Source: Tolypothrix bouteillei VB521301 (GTDB lineage: Bacteria > Cyanobacteriota > Cyanobacteriia > Cyanobacteriales > Nostocaceae). From it: DNA of 64,000 bases. How positions within the stretch are numbered: position 1 is the stretch's first letter; each line of letters begins with the position of its first letter. The notes beneath the pieces are model-generated. The model saw only the letters and a list, made by a program, of their open reading frames with translations, did no database searches and had not been told where the DNA came from. Positions 48,561 to 58,038 of this stretch are shown here, one piece after another. Location of the stretch: assembly GCF_000760695.4 (NCBI RefSeq), contig NZ_JHEG04000001.1, positions 4,732,895-4,796,894 of the forward strand, in the 5' to 3' direction. The translations under genes were made by a program, and so were the position numbers.

Positions 48561-49037
48561 ATGGAAGACAAAAGCGGAAAAAGAGATCGTCGCACACCAT
48601 TGCTTGTTGCTGGAATTTTTCTAGGTATAGGTCTAAGTGGGTTCTTTGATGGCATAGTCCTGCATCAAATTCTCCAATGGCATCATATGTTAAGCAGCAT
48701 TCGACCTCCAACCACAGTCTCTAACATAGATATAAACACGCTTTGGGATGGCTTGTTCCATGCTTTTGACTGGATAATGACTGCGATCGGAGTTATTTTG
48801 CTCTGGAGGGCGGGACGACACAATGATGTTCCTTGGTCATCAAACCTTTACTTTGGCTCTATCTTCATTGGCGCTGGATTGTTCAACTTGGTTGAAGGTG
48901 TCATTGACCATCATATTCTCGGCATTCACCACGTGAAACCCGGACCCCACGAGTTAATTTGGGATTTAGGATTTTTGGCATCCGGTGCGCTGCTTGTCGC
49001 TCTTGGGTGGGTCATGATACAAAGGACAGAAAGTTAG
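48561..49037 (+). CDS. DUF2243 membrane protein
   Basis: 158 aa from the ATG at 48561 (GTG at 48549 also possible). Four membrane helices: LLVAGIFLGIGLSGFFDGIV, HAFDWIMTAIGVILLWRAG, LYFGSIFIGAGLFNLVEGVI and WDLGFLASGALLVALGWVM. The family signature DGIVLHQILQWHHM and the histidine-rich GVIDHHILGIHHVKPGPHE suggest a metal or haem site. The function is unknown. It stands alone, 75 bases before the DUF4129 gene, with an STRR-like stretch between. Confidence 0.88.
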   Translation: MEDKSGKRDRRTPLLVAGIFLGIGLSGFFDGIVLHQILQWHHMLSSIRPPTTVSNIDINTLWDGLFHAFDWIMTAIGVILLWRAGRHNDVPWSSNLYFGSIFIGAGLFNLVEGVIDHHILGIHHVKPGPHELIWDLGFLASGALLVALGWVMIQRTES

Positions 49038-49111
49038 TCACTAGTTGTTAGTTGTTGGCTGTTAGTAGGGGCGCAATACCTAACGCCCGTACACCCTCCC
49101 CATATTTTTCT

Positions 49112-49720
49112 ATGTCCTTAGATTCTTTTGAAAAAACAAGTTGGAATTGGCAGATCTCTCAATTGCAACAACAAGTTGGAGAATGGATAGAATATCAGTT
49201 TTCTGGTTTCCAATTTAAACCAGATCTGCCTAGTGGATGGCAAATAAGCCCTTGGCTGTTTGACGTACTCAATTTTATATTTTGGCTGTTACTCAGTTTC
49301 TTCTTACTATGGGTTAGTTGGCGGTTGTGGCAAGAACTCAACCCCTATCTTTATTCTTGGTTAGCAAGAATCAGTCATTCAAGTCGTTCTAGTAGTAAAG
49401 GCAAAGAAAGCGAACAATCGGTAGCGATATGGTTGGCGCGAGCGCAAGAGTTTTACCGTCAGGGAGATTTTAGAGAAGCCTGTCGTTGTTTGTACTTTGC
49501 TATGTTACAACATTTACACGATCGCGGCGTTCTTCCCCACAAGCCCAGTCGTACAGACGGAGAGTATTTACAATTGCTACAAATGTCTGTCACCCCCGTA
49601 CAACCATATGAAACTTTAATTACCACTCACGAGCAATTATGTTTTAGCAATGCGGATATCAGCTCTGAGAATTACGAGCATTGCCAACAAGCTTGTGAAG
49701 AGCTAATTGCTAATAGCTAA
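49112..49720 (+). CDS. DUF4129 membrane protein (first gene of the MoxR-type operon)
   Basis: 202 aa from the ATG at 49112; an in-frame ATG at 49052 is in repeat-like sequence and is rejected. One TM helix (WLFDVLNFIFWLLLSFFLLW) in the N-terminal third, then the DUF4129 core: WLARAQEFYRQGDFREACRC, LYFAMLQHLHDRGVLPHKPS and RTDGEYLQLL. In cyanobacteria it is followed by DUF4350, MoxR and DUF58 genes. The set is thought to form a membrane-linked chaperone/assembly module with MoxR. A decayed copy of its 3' end lies at 54716. Confidence 0.88.
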   Translation: MSLDSFEKTSWNWQISQLQQQVGEWIEYQFSGFQFKPDLPSGWQISPWLFDVLNFIFWLLLSFFLLWVSWRLWQELNPYLYSWLARISHSSRSSSKGKESEQSVAIWLARAQEFYRQGDFREACRCLYFAMLQHLHDRGVLPHKPSRTDGEYLQLLQMSVTPVQPYETLITTHEQLCFSNADISSENYEHCQQACEELIANS

Positions 49721-49789
49721 TTGCTAATTGTCCTCTTAGCATTAGCCATTAGCCATTAGCCATTAACCATTAGCTATTAGCCAATATAT
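49721..49789. repeat. STRR heptamers ATTAGCC between DUF4129 and DUF4350
   Basis: Tandem ATTAGCC / ATTAACC / TTGCTAA heptamers. The duplicated copy at 54820-54876 has the complementary GCTAATG form in greater number, so heptamer arrays expanded separately after the duplication. Confidence 0.8.
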
Positions 49790-50878
49790 ATGAAACGCTC
49801 AAACCGTCTTGTTTGGATTGGGGCATTGGTATTATGTGTACTTGTATTACTAACTGTTATATCAGCGCCAACTACCAGTAAACATCATAGTGGTTCCACT
49901 TACAGCCTCTATCCCGAAGGATATGGGGCTTGGTATGCTTATATGGAAAGTCGGGGAACTCGCATTCAACGCTGGCAAAAACCTTTTGAGGATCTCAAGC
50001 TCGAGAAACGCCCAATCACTTTTGTCCAAATAAACGGTTACCAAAGACAACTTTCTTCATACGATTATGAGCGAGAATGGGTAGAAAAGGGGAATCGCTT
50101 AATCATTGTGGGAGTGAGCGAACCCGTAACAGCTGCAAAGTTCACCACAATGCAAGAATCTCCTGCAGGTCAAGTCAAGATTGATACACGGCGGCGGCAC
50201 CCGCTTCGGAAAGGAGAAAAAGTGAGTTTGGGCGATCGCTTTGGTGCAATTGTGTGGGAAGAAAAATACGGTAAAGGAACAGCGATTTTTGTGATTCCTT
50301 CCTACTTAGGTGCTAATGCTTACCAAGAGAATCAAGCGAATTTTCAATATTTAGCAGATTTAGTCACTCAGAAAGATAATTTATTATTTGTAGACGAGTA
50401 TATTCACGGTTATAAAGAACCCAGTGTTAGGAAACAAGAAGGCAAAGGGGATATATGGAGTTATTTAGCACAAACTCCCCTAATGCCAGCTTTTGTCCAA
50501 GGAGGTGTACTGCTAGTAGTACTGATTTGGGGACAAAACCGACGCTTTGGCAAACCAGTCTCCTTAGAGACGCCTGTTGTTGATAACAGCGAAGCTTATA
50601 TTCAAGCGTTAGCAGGAGTTTTACAAAAAGCTGAATCGAGGGACTTTGTAGTGGAGATGGTTGGTAAAGAAGAACAACTGCAACTCCAAAAATCTTTGGG
50701 TTTGGGACAGCAGTTACTCGATCGTCCAAGTTTAGTCAATACTTGGGTACAACAGACAGGGGTTGCTGCTACAGAATTAGATGAAGTGTTAAACTTACAA
50801 TCGCAAAAACGTCGATTGAGTGAAAAAGAACTGATAAGTTGGCTGGAAAAATGGAGAATAATAAGGCAGAAGATATAG
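49790..50878 (+). CDS. DUF4350 membrane protein
   Basis: 362 aa. N-terminal TM helix (LVWIGALVLCVLVLLTVISA), a soluble DUF4350 domain (SLYPEGYGAWYAYMESRGTR, FEDLKLEKRPITFVQI, YGKGTAIFVIPSYLGANAY), a second TM (about 243-258, FVQGGVLLVVLIWG) and a cytoplasmic C-terminal helix bundle (EAYIQALAGVLQKAESRDFV). It is part of the DUF4129-DUF4350-MoxR-DUF58 set. The downstream MoxR gene is now 4.7 kb away because of an accessory insertion. The gene itself is intact. Confidence 0.87.
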   Translation: MKRSNRLVWIGALVLCVLVLLTVISAPTTSKHHSGSTYSLYPEGYGAWYAYMESRGTRIQRWQKPFEDLKLEKRPITFVQINGYQRQLSSYDYEREWVEKGNRLIIVGVSEPVTAAKFTTMQESPAGQVKIDTRRRHPLRKGEKVSLGDRFGAIVWEEKYGKGTAIFVIPSYLGANAYQENQANFQYLADLVTQKDNLLFVDEYIHGYKEPSVRKQEGKGDIWSYLAQTPLMPAFVQGGVLLVVLIWGQNRRFGKPVSLETPVVDNSEAYIQALAGVLQKAESRDFVVEMVGKEEQLQLQKSLGLGQQLLDRPSLVNTWVQQTGVAATELDEVLNLQSQKRRLSEKELISWLEKWRIIRQKI

Positions 50879-50910
50879 CAATTCTAAATCATTTGTAAAA
50901 ATTATCAACA

Positions 50911-50955
50911 CTGTAGGGTGGGCAATATCCACCAAGAGGGTATTGCTTACCCTAC
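50911..50955. repeat. Degenerate AGGGTGGGC palindrome
   Basis: GTAGGGTGGGCAATATCCAC pairs with GGGTATTGCTTACCCTAC, an extended relative of the palindromes at 26778 and 31361. A further half-copy (AGTAGGGTGGGA) follows the Uma2 gene near 51609. Confidence 0.6.
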
Positions 50956-50986
50956 TTAATATTTCACAAATCAAAGAGGTGAGAAA

Positions 50987-51604
50987 ATGGCTCTAGCTCG
51001 ATCCAAACAAATCACTTTTGAAGAATTTATAGCTTGGTATCCAGACAATTCCGAGCGTCGTTATGAACTTCATGATGGAGTAATTGTTGAAATGACACCA
51101 CCGTCTGGCGAACACGAACAAGTCAAAGGCTTTTTAGCAGGAGAATTAACTGTAGAATTCAAACGTTTAAAACTTCCGTACTTCATTCCCAATCAAGCGA
51201 TAGTAAAACCTCTAGACAACGAATCAGGATATTTACCTGACATTCTAATATTAAATAGTGACAACTTAGTCAATGAGCCTTTGTGGAAAAAAGAATCGAC
51301 AGTCTGCCAACCCATATCAATTCCATTAATTATTGAAGTTGTCAGTACTAACTGGCAAGACGACTATTATTTGAAACTAAGCAAATATGAAATGATAGGT
51401 ATTCCAGAATATTGGATAGTAGACTACGCTGCTTTAGGCGGAAGGAGATTTATAGGTAATCCCAAACAACCAACTATCTCTGTTTACAATTTGATAGAAA
51501 ACGAGTACCAAGTTACTCTCTTTCGAGATAGCGATCGCATACAATCGGCAATATTTTCCGAATTGGATTTAACAGCGCAACAGATTTTTGATTCTGCGAA
51601 GTAA
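50987..51604 (+). CDS. Uma2 family endonuclease (DUF820)
   Basis: 205 aa. PD-(D/E)XK restriction-endonuclease-like fold with TFEEFIAWYPDNSERRYELH, the catalytic Asp in SGYLPDILIL, and Glu plus distal Lys in IPLIIEVVSTNWQDDYYLKL, with SKYEMIGIPEYWIVDY at the end. Uma2 proteins are extremely multicopy in cyanobacteria and probably mobile or defensive; the function of individual copies is unknown. This copy opens the accessory insertion in the MoxR-type operon. GAGGTGAG lies before the ATG. Confidence 0.9.
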   Translation: MALARSKQITFEEFIAWYPDNSERRYELHDGVIVEMTPPSGEHEQVKGFLAGELTVEFKRLKLPYFIPNQAIVKPLDNESGYLPDILILNSDNLVNEPLWKKESTVCQPISIPLIIEVVSTNWQDDYYLKLSKYEMIGIPEYWIVDYAALGGRRFIGNPKQPTISVYNLIENEYQVTLFRDSDRIQSAIFSELDLTAQQIFDSAK

Positions 51605-51667
51605 GTACAGTAGGGTGGGAACTTATGTCAGTAGACTGCAAATTTTTGGACACTATTGTAAGTGTAG

Positions 51668-54600
51668 TTAAGCTGAATCTTGTGTTTTATGAGCAAGATG
51701 AGATTTAGCTGTAGCACGAACTATACGGTTAGCGTCTTGGACAAGTTGCTGTAAAATTTCCGTTGGGGTTCTGGGATTTTGAGCTATGGCATATCGCTCC
51801 AACCAATACCAAGAACGAAAGTGTTTTGCAAGTAGTGCTTTAGGAGCCATTGGATGTAACAAAACGAACAATCGAGCAAAAGTCAGGCGATCGGAACCTG
51901 CATATTGTTCTAGAAGTGCTGATGCAGTTTCTACTTTGCGATCGAGGAGGTTTTTGATAGCGGCTGTTCTCAGCTGCTGGTTTTCTCCTGAATTATTTAT
52001 GAAACTATTGAGCAAATCAATGGGTGTATGGGGGTTTTGAGCAACAGCCATGCGAACATCAAGGCACGTATCTGCTGCTAATTGTTCTAAAATATTAGCT
52101 GGAGTGTTAGAATGACGGGCAACAAGAACGCGAATTGGCAAAGAATTACTACTAGCAAGTTCTGCAAGGCTATCTGCATCAGTTTTCAAATTGTTTACGG
52201 CTACAAACTGTTTGATAATATCGCGATCGTCCGCTAGCCAACTCAAACTCAGTATCGCTTCTTCTGCAACAATATAATTTTCATCTTCTATCAATTGCAG
52301 CAAAACGTTTACAGGTGTATTTGAGTTATAAGCAACAGTAGCACGAACTTGCCAATGTGAATGTTTTCCCAATAGTTCTAGGGCTTGCTTTGGAGTGTTA
52401 GGATGACGGGCAACAACTATGCCCAAGCGCCAATCTTTATCAAGAGCTAATCTTGTAAGTATATCTCCAGATAGGTTTTGGTCTTGAGTAAAATGATAGA
52501 CAAGATTTACTACCGCTAATTCCCGAACACATTCAACGAATCTACCAGCATATACAATATCTGTTCTACAATCAGCCTTATCTTGTAATAAATTTATAAC
52601 AAGCATTATGGGAGTATTTGGATTGTAAGCTACAGCTCCACGAACATCTCCATGATTATCTTTTGCAAGTTGCTTGAGAATGCTACTGGATGTTTTGTTG
52701 TTGGCAGCAACTGCCTGTCTCACCTTATAGTCTATATCCCGTGCTAACTGCTCTAATATTTCTAAGGGTGTTTTGTTGTTGGTAGCAACTGCCGTTCTAA
52801 CTGCATAGAATTTATCTTGCGCCAGTTGTCTTACAAGCTCAAAAGTGACATTCGGATGAGAAGCTACCGCAAAACGCACGAATTCTCCATAAGGATAGTT
52901 TAATAGCTGCTCCAGTATACTTGTGGGAGTGTCGGTATGTAACTCTATATTAAAGCGATCGTAAGATCCTAATTTTAGCTTAACATCATGGGGACAGAAA
53001 CAATCAGATCTTAGTATAAAATTAGCGGTTTCTCGAACATGGTTATTGCTATCTTTTGCTAGTTTTTCTAAAGTCATTCTAGAAATATTGGCATTTTGAC
53101 TGACAAACAAACGCACGTTTACTTCTGAATCTCTGCTCAAATACTCCAAAACACTTTCCGGTACATTTGCATGACAAGCAACAGCTTCACGTACAAAAAA
53201 AGTCTTATCTTGAGCTAGTAGTGCTAAAATTTTCCCAGAAGTCTTAGGATTTTTTGCTACAGCATCACGGATATAATCTTTTTCATCTGTTGCTATTCGT
53301 TGCAAAATATCTTGTGGTGTTGAAGGATTTTTAGCTATTTTTAGCAAAATAGCTTCATGACGCTTTGCTAATAACTCATTTAATAAATTAACAGTTACAT
53401 TGGGATTTTCTGCTATTGCTGCACGAACTCTCCAATTTTTTTCTTGACTCAATTTTTCTAAAGTTTGTAAATGAGTATGATGATTGTTTGCTACAGATAC
53501 TCTAACCTCTTGACTTTTATCTTCCGCCAATTGTTCTAAAATTTTAGTAGAAATCTTGCTATGACTAGCTACTATTTTTCTGACTCTCCAATCGTCATCT
53601 CTTGCTAACTGTTCTAAAATTTCTACTGGTGTATTGGCATGATAAGCAACCCGTTGCCGAATCAGTAACCATTGACTTTTAGCAAGTTCTGTCAGTAAAT
53701 TAACAGTTGCATTTACATCTGCTACTGCTTGTTGCTGTAAGCAGAACTTTTGCAATGCCTTGAAAGATAATTTAGGATGAAGAGTAATTGATTGGCGAAC
53801 TTCTACAGAATCATCACCCACCAATTGTTCTAATATATTTAAAGGTATGTTTGGGTTTTCAGCAGCGTAACATCGTACATATTTTTTTGGAGATACTGAT
53901 AGCTGTTCTAAAACTGATAGAGCAGTATATGGATTTTTGGCAATTGTTTCAAGCATTTCTGGCATTAATATTGGCAGTACAAACTCAGGAAGAACACCAA
54001 TTTCCCACAATAGTTGCTCGTTTGACGAGTTAAGAGTTGTTTTAAGAATTGATGCTTGTACCACTGCATCAATGTCTTCATCAATTTCCTCTACCCAGTT
54101 GATATGTAGTTTTGCGGACTCAGCAATTTCAAGGTTACATGAAGCGTCACATGCCTCAAATTCGCCGTCATAGCCGCCGTCCCCCCACATTGGATCTCTT
54201 TGAGCAGAAATATAACCTTCTTCTACATCAAAATATTTATTATGAACAATTTTTTCTAAATAATTTTTAGAAGTTTGAGGATTCATAAGGAGTGTCATTA
54301 GCACTGTTCGATCGGAATGTTGTGACGCAAAATCAAGTAGTATTTTTGGCACGTTATTCTGCATTAACAAACCTTGCAATGCTTCTACAGATAAATCTTC
54401 AAATATATTTGTTTCTTCCAGACAAAGAAGAGGAAAAATTGGATTTTCTAACACTTGTTCCGGGAATTCTTCAGCTAAATTTAGAAAAATATCTTTAGAT
54501 ATATTAGGATTAAGAGCAACTGCTTGACGAATTGTTCGGTCTGGGGATACTGCTAATTTAGAGAGTAATTCAGAGTCAGCACCAGGGTTTTTTGCAACTA

Positions 54601-54703
54601 ACTGAGCAAGAGAGGAACTTTGTTGGGCAAGCTGACGTAGTTCGCTACTAGGTGTAGTGGGATCGCAAGCTCTTTGCTCGGAACTCGGTTTTTGAGTAGA
54701 CAT
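51668..54703 (-). CDS. LRV-repeat solenoid protein, longest form (1011 aa)
   Basis: About 25 LRV units, for example VRTAVATNNKTPLEILEQLA and VRMAVAQNPHTPIDLLNSFI. N-terminal cap EEFPEQVLENPIFPLLCLEE; the acidic insert SAKLHINWVEEIDEDIDAVV matches the one in the 878-aa paralogue; C-terminal cap YWLERYAIAQNPRTP with NRIVRATAKSHL. ATG at 54703 (MSTQKPSSEQRACDPTTPSS) is preferred: an upstream ATG at 54736 lies in the decayed duplicate of the DUF4129 gene. Soluble, no signal peptide, function unknown. Its 5' boundary coincides with the duplication border at 54716. Confidence 0.88.
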   Translation of the reverse strand: MSTQKPSSEQRACDPTTPSSELRQLAQQSSSLAQLVAKNPGADSELLSKLAVSPDRTIRQAVALNPNISKDIFLNLAEEFPEQVLENPIFPLLCLEETNIFEDLSVEALQGLLMQNNVPKILLDFASQHSDRTVLMTLLMNPQTSKNYLEKIVHNKYFDVEEGYISAQRDPMWGDGGYDGEFEACDASCNLEIAESAKLHINWVEEIDEDIDAVVQASILKTTLNSSNEQLLWEIGVLPEFVLPILMPEMLETIAKNPYTALSVLEQLSVSPKKYVRCYAAENPNIPLNILEQLVGDDSVEVRQSITLHPKLSFKALQKFCLQQQAVADVNATVNLLTELAKSQWLLIRQRVAYHANTPVEILEQLARDDDWRVRKIVASHSKISTKILEQLAEDKSQEVRVSVANNHHTHLQTLEKLSQEKNWRVRAAIAENPNVTVNLLNELLAKRHEAILLKIAKNPSTPQDILQRIATDEKDYIRDAVAKNPKTSGKILALLAQDKTFFVREAVACHANVPESVLEYLSRDSEVNVRLFVSQNANISRMTLEKLAKDSNNHVRETANFILRSDCFCPHDVKLKLGSYDRFNIELHTDTPTSILEQLLNYPYGEFVRFAVASHPNVTFELVRQLAQDKFYAVRTAVATNNKTPLEILEQLARDIDYKVRQAVAANNKTSSSILKQLAKDNHGDVRGAVAYNPNTPIMLVINLLQDKADCRTDIVYAGRFVECVRELAVVNLVYHFTQDQNLSGDILTRLALDKDWRLGIVVARHPNTPKQALELLGKHSHWQVRATVAYNSNTPVNVLLQLIEDENYIVAEEAILSLSWLADDRDIIKQFVAVNNLKTDADSLAELASSNSLPIRVLVARHSNTPANILEQLAADTCLDVRMAVAQNPHTPIDLLNSFINNSGENQQLRTAAIKNLLDRKVETASALLEQYAGSDRLTFARLFVLLHPMAPKALLAKHFRSWYWLERYAIAQNPRTPTEILQQLVQDANRIVRATAKSHLAHKTQDSA

Positions 54704-54715
54704 TATAATAATCTT

Positions 54716-54970
54716 ATATGAAACTTTAATTACCACTTACGAGCAATTGTATTTTAGCAATGCGGATATAAGCTCTGAGAATTACGAGCATTGCCAACAA
54801 GCTTGTGAAGAGCTAATGGCTAATTGCTAATGGCTAATTGCTAATGGCTAATTGCTAATGGCTAATGGTTAATGGTTATGGAAAGTCGAGGAACTCGCAT
54901 TCAACTCTAGCAAAAGCCTTTTGAGGATCTCAAGCTCGAGAAACGCCCAATCACTTTTGTGCAAATAAAC
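54716..54970 (+). pseudogene. Decayed duplicate of the DUF4129 tail and part of DUF4350
   Basis: Positions 54716 to about 54822 repeat 49606-49712 (the end of the DUF4129 gene) with about four differences. Positions 54877-54970 repeat 49942-50035 (inside DUF4350) with five differences in 94 bases. Between them, about 210 bases of the original (the STRR and the DUF4350 start) are replaced by a longer GCTAATG heptamer array. The DUF4350 part carries a stop (CTCTAG where the intact copy has CGCTGG), so it is not functional. It shows that the Uma2/LRV insertion came with a partial duplication of the operon. Confidence 0.92.
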
Positions 54971-55109
54971 TGTCTGAAAAAAGAACCACGTACATACAAT
55001 AGTCATCAATTGGCTAAAAAATTAGAAAGCGATCGCTAAAAACTTTGGGGAGTTGGTAATTTAAGGCTAAAATTGTAGTTACACTCGTAATTACATTGGG
55101 GTAATTTTA

Positions 55110-55337
55110 ATGATCCAGACCTTAAAGTTACACAAAATTGGTAATTCAGTAGGGGTGACATTTTCTAAGGAGTTGTTAGAAAAGCTCAACCTTTTTGAAG
55201 GAGATACTTTATTTGTGACGGAAACTGAACATGGAATTCAGCTTAGTCCTTACGATCCTGAATTTGAGAAAGCAATGGCCATTTATCGGGAAGGTAGCCA
55301 GAAGTTTCGTCATGCGTTGAAGGAACTGGCTAAGTGA
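55110..55337 (+). CDS. AbrB/MazE-type antitoxin, orphan
   Basis: 75 aa. The swapped-hairpin AbrB DNA-binding fold: LKLHKIGNSVGVTFSKELLE, LNLFEGDTLFVTETEHGIQL, then a helical toxin-binding tail (YDPEFEKAMAIYREGSQKF). This form usually heads a Doc/Fic-type or MazF-type toxin gene. The sequence after the stop gives only a 9- or 20-codon frame and no toxin, so the partner has been lost. It may still bind DNA and regulate itself or neighbours. Confidence 0.88.
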   Translation: MIQTLKLHKIGNSVGVTFSKELLEKLNLFEGDTLFVTETEHGIQLSPYDPEFEKAMAIYREGSQKFRHALKELAK

Positions 55338-55575
55338 AAAAAACCACGATAGCGAAATTCTAATAAGTGAAGCTCGCGATCGCAAAAAGCCATAGTGTCA
55401 TTATAGTTATTGACAAAGAAGACAGCGACATAAGAAAAACTCATATAACTACACAGTAGCCAATTAACCCATTCCTAACATATAACAAAAATCAGTATGC
55501 TTATGTGAGATAAGTATTATGTCTGTTCTTCACAAACAGATAATTCTTCTATTTTGTGTAATTTTGTATCAATAA

Positions 55576-56526
55576 ATGAATTCAAGCAATCCTGTATTAA
55601 ATCGCCTTAATCAAGAACTCAATCAAGTTGTTGTCGGTCAATCTACCCTGATACAGCAGTTATTGGTAGCACTGCTAGCAGGTGGACACGTTATTTTGGA
55701 AGGAGTACCGGGAACGGGTAAAACTCTTTTAGTCAAAGTGTTGGCGCAGTTCATTCAAGCTGATTTTCGCCGCGTTCAACTGACGCCAGATGTTTTACCT
55801 TCAGATATAACAGGTACAAATATTTTTGATTTGACGACCCGCAGTTTCAGCTTAAAAAAGGGACCGGTGTTTACAGAAGTATTGCTTGCAGACGAAATAA
55901 ACCGTACTCCCCCAAAAACGCAAGCAGCACTGTTGGAAGCAATGGAAGAGACGCAAGTCACGCTAGATGGTGAAAGCTTGCCTTTGCCAGATTTATTTTG
56001 GACGATCGCAACGCAAAATCCCCTAGAGTTTGAAGGGACGTACCCTTTGCCAGAAGCTCAGTTGGATAGATTTTTATTTAAACTGGTGGTCGATTACCCA
56101 GATCAAGCTGCAGAAAAGCAAATGTTACTCAATCGTCAAGCAGGATTTGCCGCACGACGAATGGATATTTCTGGTTTGCAACCAGTCGCAACCGTAGAGC
56201 AAATTTTGGAAGCCCGACAAGCTGTTAGAGAAATCAAAGTTTCTGAGGCGACGATTGACTATCTTTTGGCATTGGTAAGATCGTCGCGACAGTATCCCGA
56301 TTTAACATTAGGTGCATCCCCTCGTGCGGCTGGTTCTTGGTTGCAAACATCCCAAGCAGCTGCCTATCTAGCAGGAAGAGATTTTGTCACTCCTGATGAT
56401 GTAAAATCTGTTGCACCTCCTTTGTTGCGCCATCGTTTCATCCTTAAACCAGAAGCAATGCTAGATGGGGTACAAATTGATGGGGTTATTTCATCAATTT
56501 TGAATAAAGTTCCAGTCCCAAGGTAA
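55576..56526 (+). CDS. MoxR-family AAA+ ATPase
   Basis: 316 aa. Walker A GVPGTGKTLLVK, Walker B VLLADEINRTPPKTQAALLE, sensor 1 WTIATQNPLEFEGTYPLPEA, arginine finger PEAQLDRFLF and sensor 2 GASPRAAGSWLQTS are all present and in order. MoxR ATPases act as chaperones on VWA or DUF58 partners in membrane-complex assembly. It belongs functionally with DUF4129 and DUF4350 upstream (separated by the insertion) and DUF58 downstream. ATG at 55576 follows an AT-rich leader. Confidence 0.94.
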   Translation: MNSSNPVLNRLNQELNQVVVGQSTLIQQLLVALLAGGHVILEGVPGTGKTLLVKVLAQFIQADFRRVQLTPDVLPSDITGTNIFDLTTRSFSLKKGPVFTEVLLADEINRTPPKTQAALLEAMEETQVTLDGESLPLPDLFWTIATQNPLEFEGTYPLPEAQLDRFLFKLVVDYPDQAAEKQMLLNRQAGFAARRMDISGLQPVATVEQILEARQAVREIKVSEATIDYLLALVRSSRQYPDLTLGASPRAAGSWLQTSQAAAYLAGRDFVTPDDVKSVAPPLLRHRFILKPEAMLDGVQIDGVISSILNKVPVPR

Positions 56527-56591
56527 AACGAAATCAATAGTAGTGAATTATATTCGCCAAAACTTTGCGGAAATCTTCTAAATAAGCATTT

Positions 56592-57917
56592 ATGGTTCCA
56601 TCTAAGCGAGTTTATTTCTTATTAATATTAGGAATTTTTATTGCACCAACCATAGCCATCTTTCTTGGCGTTCCAAATAGCATCTTGTTGACTTTGCTGT
56701 TTGATGTAGCAGTGCTGGTGTTAATGCTTGTCGATGGTTTGCAAGTGCGACGCCACCGAGTGCAGGTAACGCGGGAGTTACCATCAAGATTGTCCATTGG
56801 GCGGGATAACCCAGTTGTTCTTAAAGTCAAATCGGGAAATGCTACAGCAACTCTTCAAATCCGCGACTTTTACCCAACTGAATTTGGAGTATCTGTAGCA
56901 CTTCTAAATGCTACTGTCCCCAGTAACAGTCATCAAGAACTGACTTACACGGTTCACCCAAGTCAACGTGGAGAGTTTTCTTGGGGTGATATCCAAATCA
57001 GACAACTCGGTGCTTGGGGTTTAGCTTGGGATAATAGAAAGATTCTTCACAGTTTGAAAGTTAAAGTGTATCCCGATCTGATAGGGTTGCGATCGCTTTC
57101 CATTCGCCTGACACTACAATCTTCTGGAGTCAACCGCCAATCCCGACAGCTGGGGATCGGTACTGAGTTTGCCGAACTGCGTAACTACCGCATGGGCGAC
57201 GATTTGCGGTTTATTGATTGGAAAGCTACAGCCCGTCGCGTGGGTACTCATGGCAATACACCCCCTTTAGTTAGGGTTTTGGAACCAGAACAAGAACAAA
57301 CTTTGCTCATTTTGCTTGACCGGGGAAGGTTAATGACTGCACGAGTGCAAGGTTTGCAAAGATTTGATTGGGGCTTGAATGCGACATTATCCCTAGCTTT
57401 GGCTGGATTGCAACGAGGCGATCGCGTAGGCGTAGGGGTCTTTGACCGTCAAATGCATTTGTGGATTCCTTCAGAAAGAGGTCAACATCACTTGAGCCAT
57501 CTTATAGATCGCCTGACTCCCATTCAACCCGTATTACTAGAATCTGATTATGTAGGTGCAGTCACGAGTGTTGTGCAGCAGCAGTCCCGGCGTTGTCTTG
57601 TGGTTGTCATTACCGATTTAGTTGATGTGACTGCTTCTGTGGAACTTCTTGCAGCACTCACCAGACTGACACCCCGCTATCTACCCTTCTGTGTCACCCT
57701 GCGCGATCCGCTTGTTGACCGCATAGCACACACACCAGAAAGTGAAGTCACGGCTGCTTATACCCGTGCTGTCGCCTTGGATTTATTGGCACAAAGGCAA
57801 GTCGCATTTGCCCAGCTCAAACAAAAAGGGGTATTGGTACTTGATGCACCTGCAAGTCAAATAAGTAACCAATTAGTCGATCGCTATCTAGGACTCAAAG
57901 CACGCAATTTATTGTGA
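56592..57917 (+). CDS. DUF58 protein with VWA-like domain
   Basis: 441 aa. N-terminal double TM hairpin (FLLILGIFIAPTIAIFLGVP, NSILLTLLFDVAVLVLMLVD), a beta-rich extracytoplasmic part, then the DUF58 core GTEFAELRNYRMGDDLRFID and a C-terminal von Willebrand A-like domain (QTLLILLDRGRLMT, with partly degenerate MIDAS residues). It is the usual partner of MoxR ATPases and lies 65 bases after the MoxR gene. Probably a membrane-bound substrate or adaptor of the ATPase. Confidence 0.92.
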   Translation: MVPSKRVYFLLILGIFIAPTIAIFLGVPNSILLTLLFDVAVLVLMLVDGLQVRRHRVQVTRELPSRLSIGRDNPVVLKVKSGNATATLQIRDFYPTEFGVSVALLNATVPSNSHQELTYTVHPSQRGEFSWGDIQIRQLGAWGLAWDNRKILHSLKVKVYPDLIGLRSLSIRLTLQSSGVNRQSRQLGIGTEFAELRNYRMGDDLRFIDWKATARRVGTHGNTPPLVRVLEPEQEQTLLILLDRGRLMTARVQGLQRFDWGLNATLSLALAGLQRGDRVGVGVFDRQMHLWIPSERGQHHLSHLIDRLTPIQPVLLESDYVGAVTSVVQQQSRRCLVVVITDLVDVTASVELLAALTRLTPRYLPFCVTLRDPLVDRIAHTPESEVTAAYTRAVALDLLAQRQVAFAQLKQKGVLVLDAPASQISNQLVDRYLGLKARNLL

Positions 57918-58038
57918 TTTTACATTTATAAAGTTTGCGTGTGCTCTCAGTATTCTTTCCGAAACCGCCGAAAGCCCCAGTGTAGATACGGATAGATTGA
58001 TTTAATAAAACGCACCGAACTATCTATACTGGAGTCCT

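Noticed and set aside
54704..54736. Extended start of the longest LRV protein
   Set aside because: These codons lie partly in the decayed DUF4129 duplicate; the ATG at 54703 begins the sequence shared in style with the paralogues.
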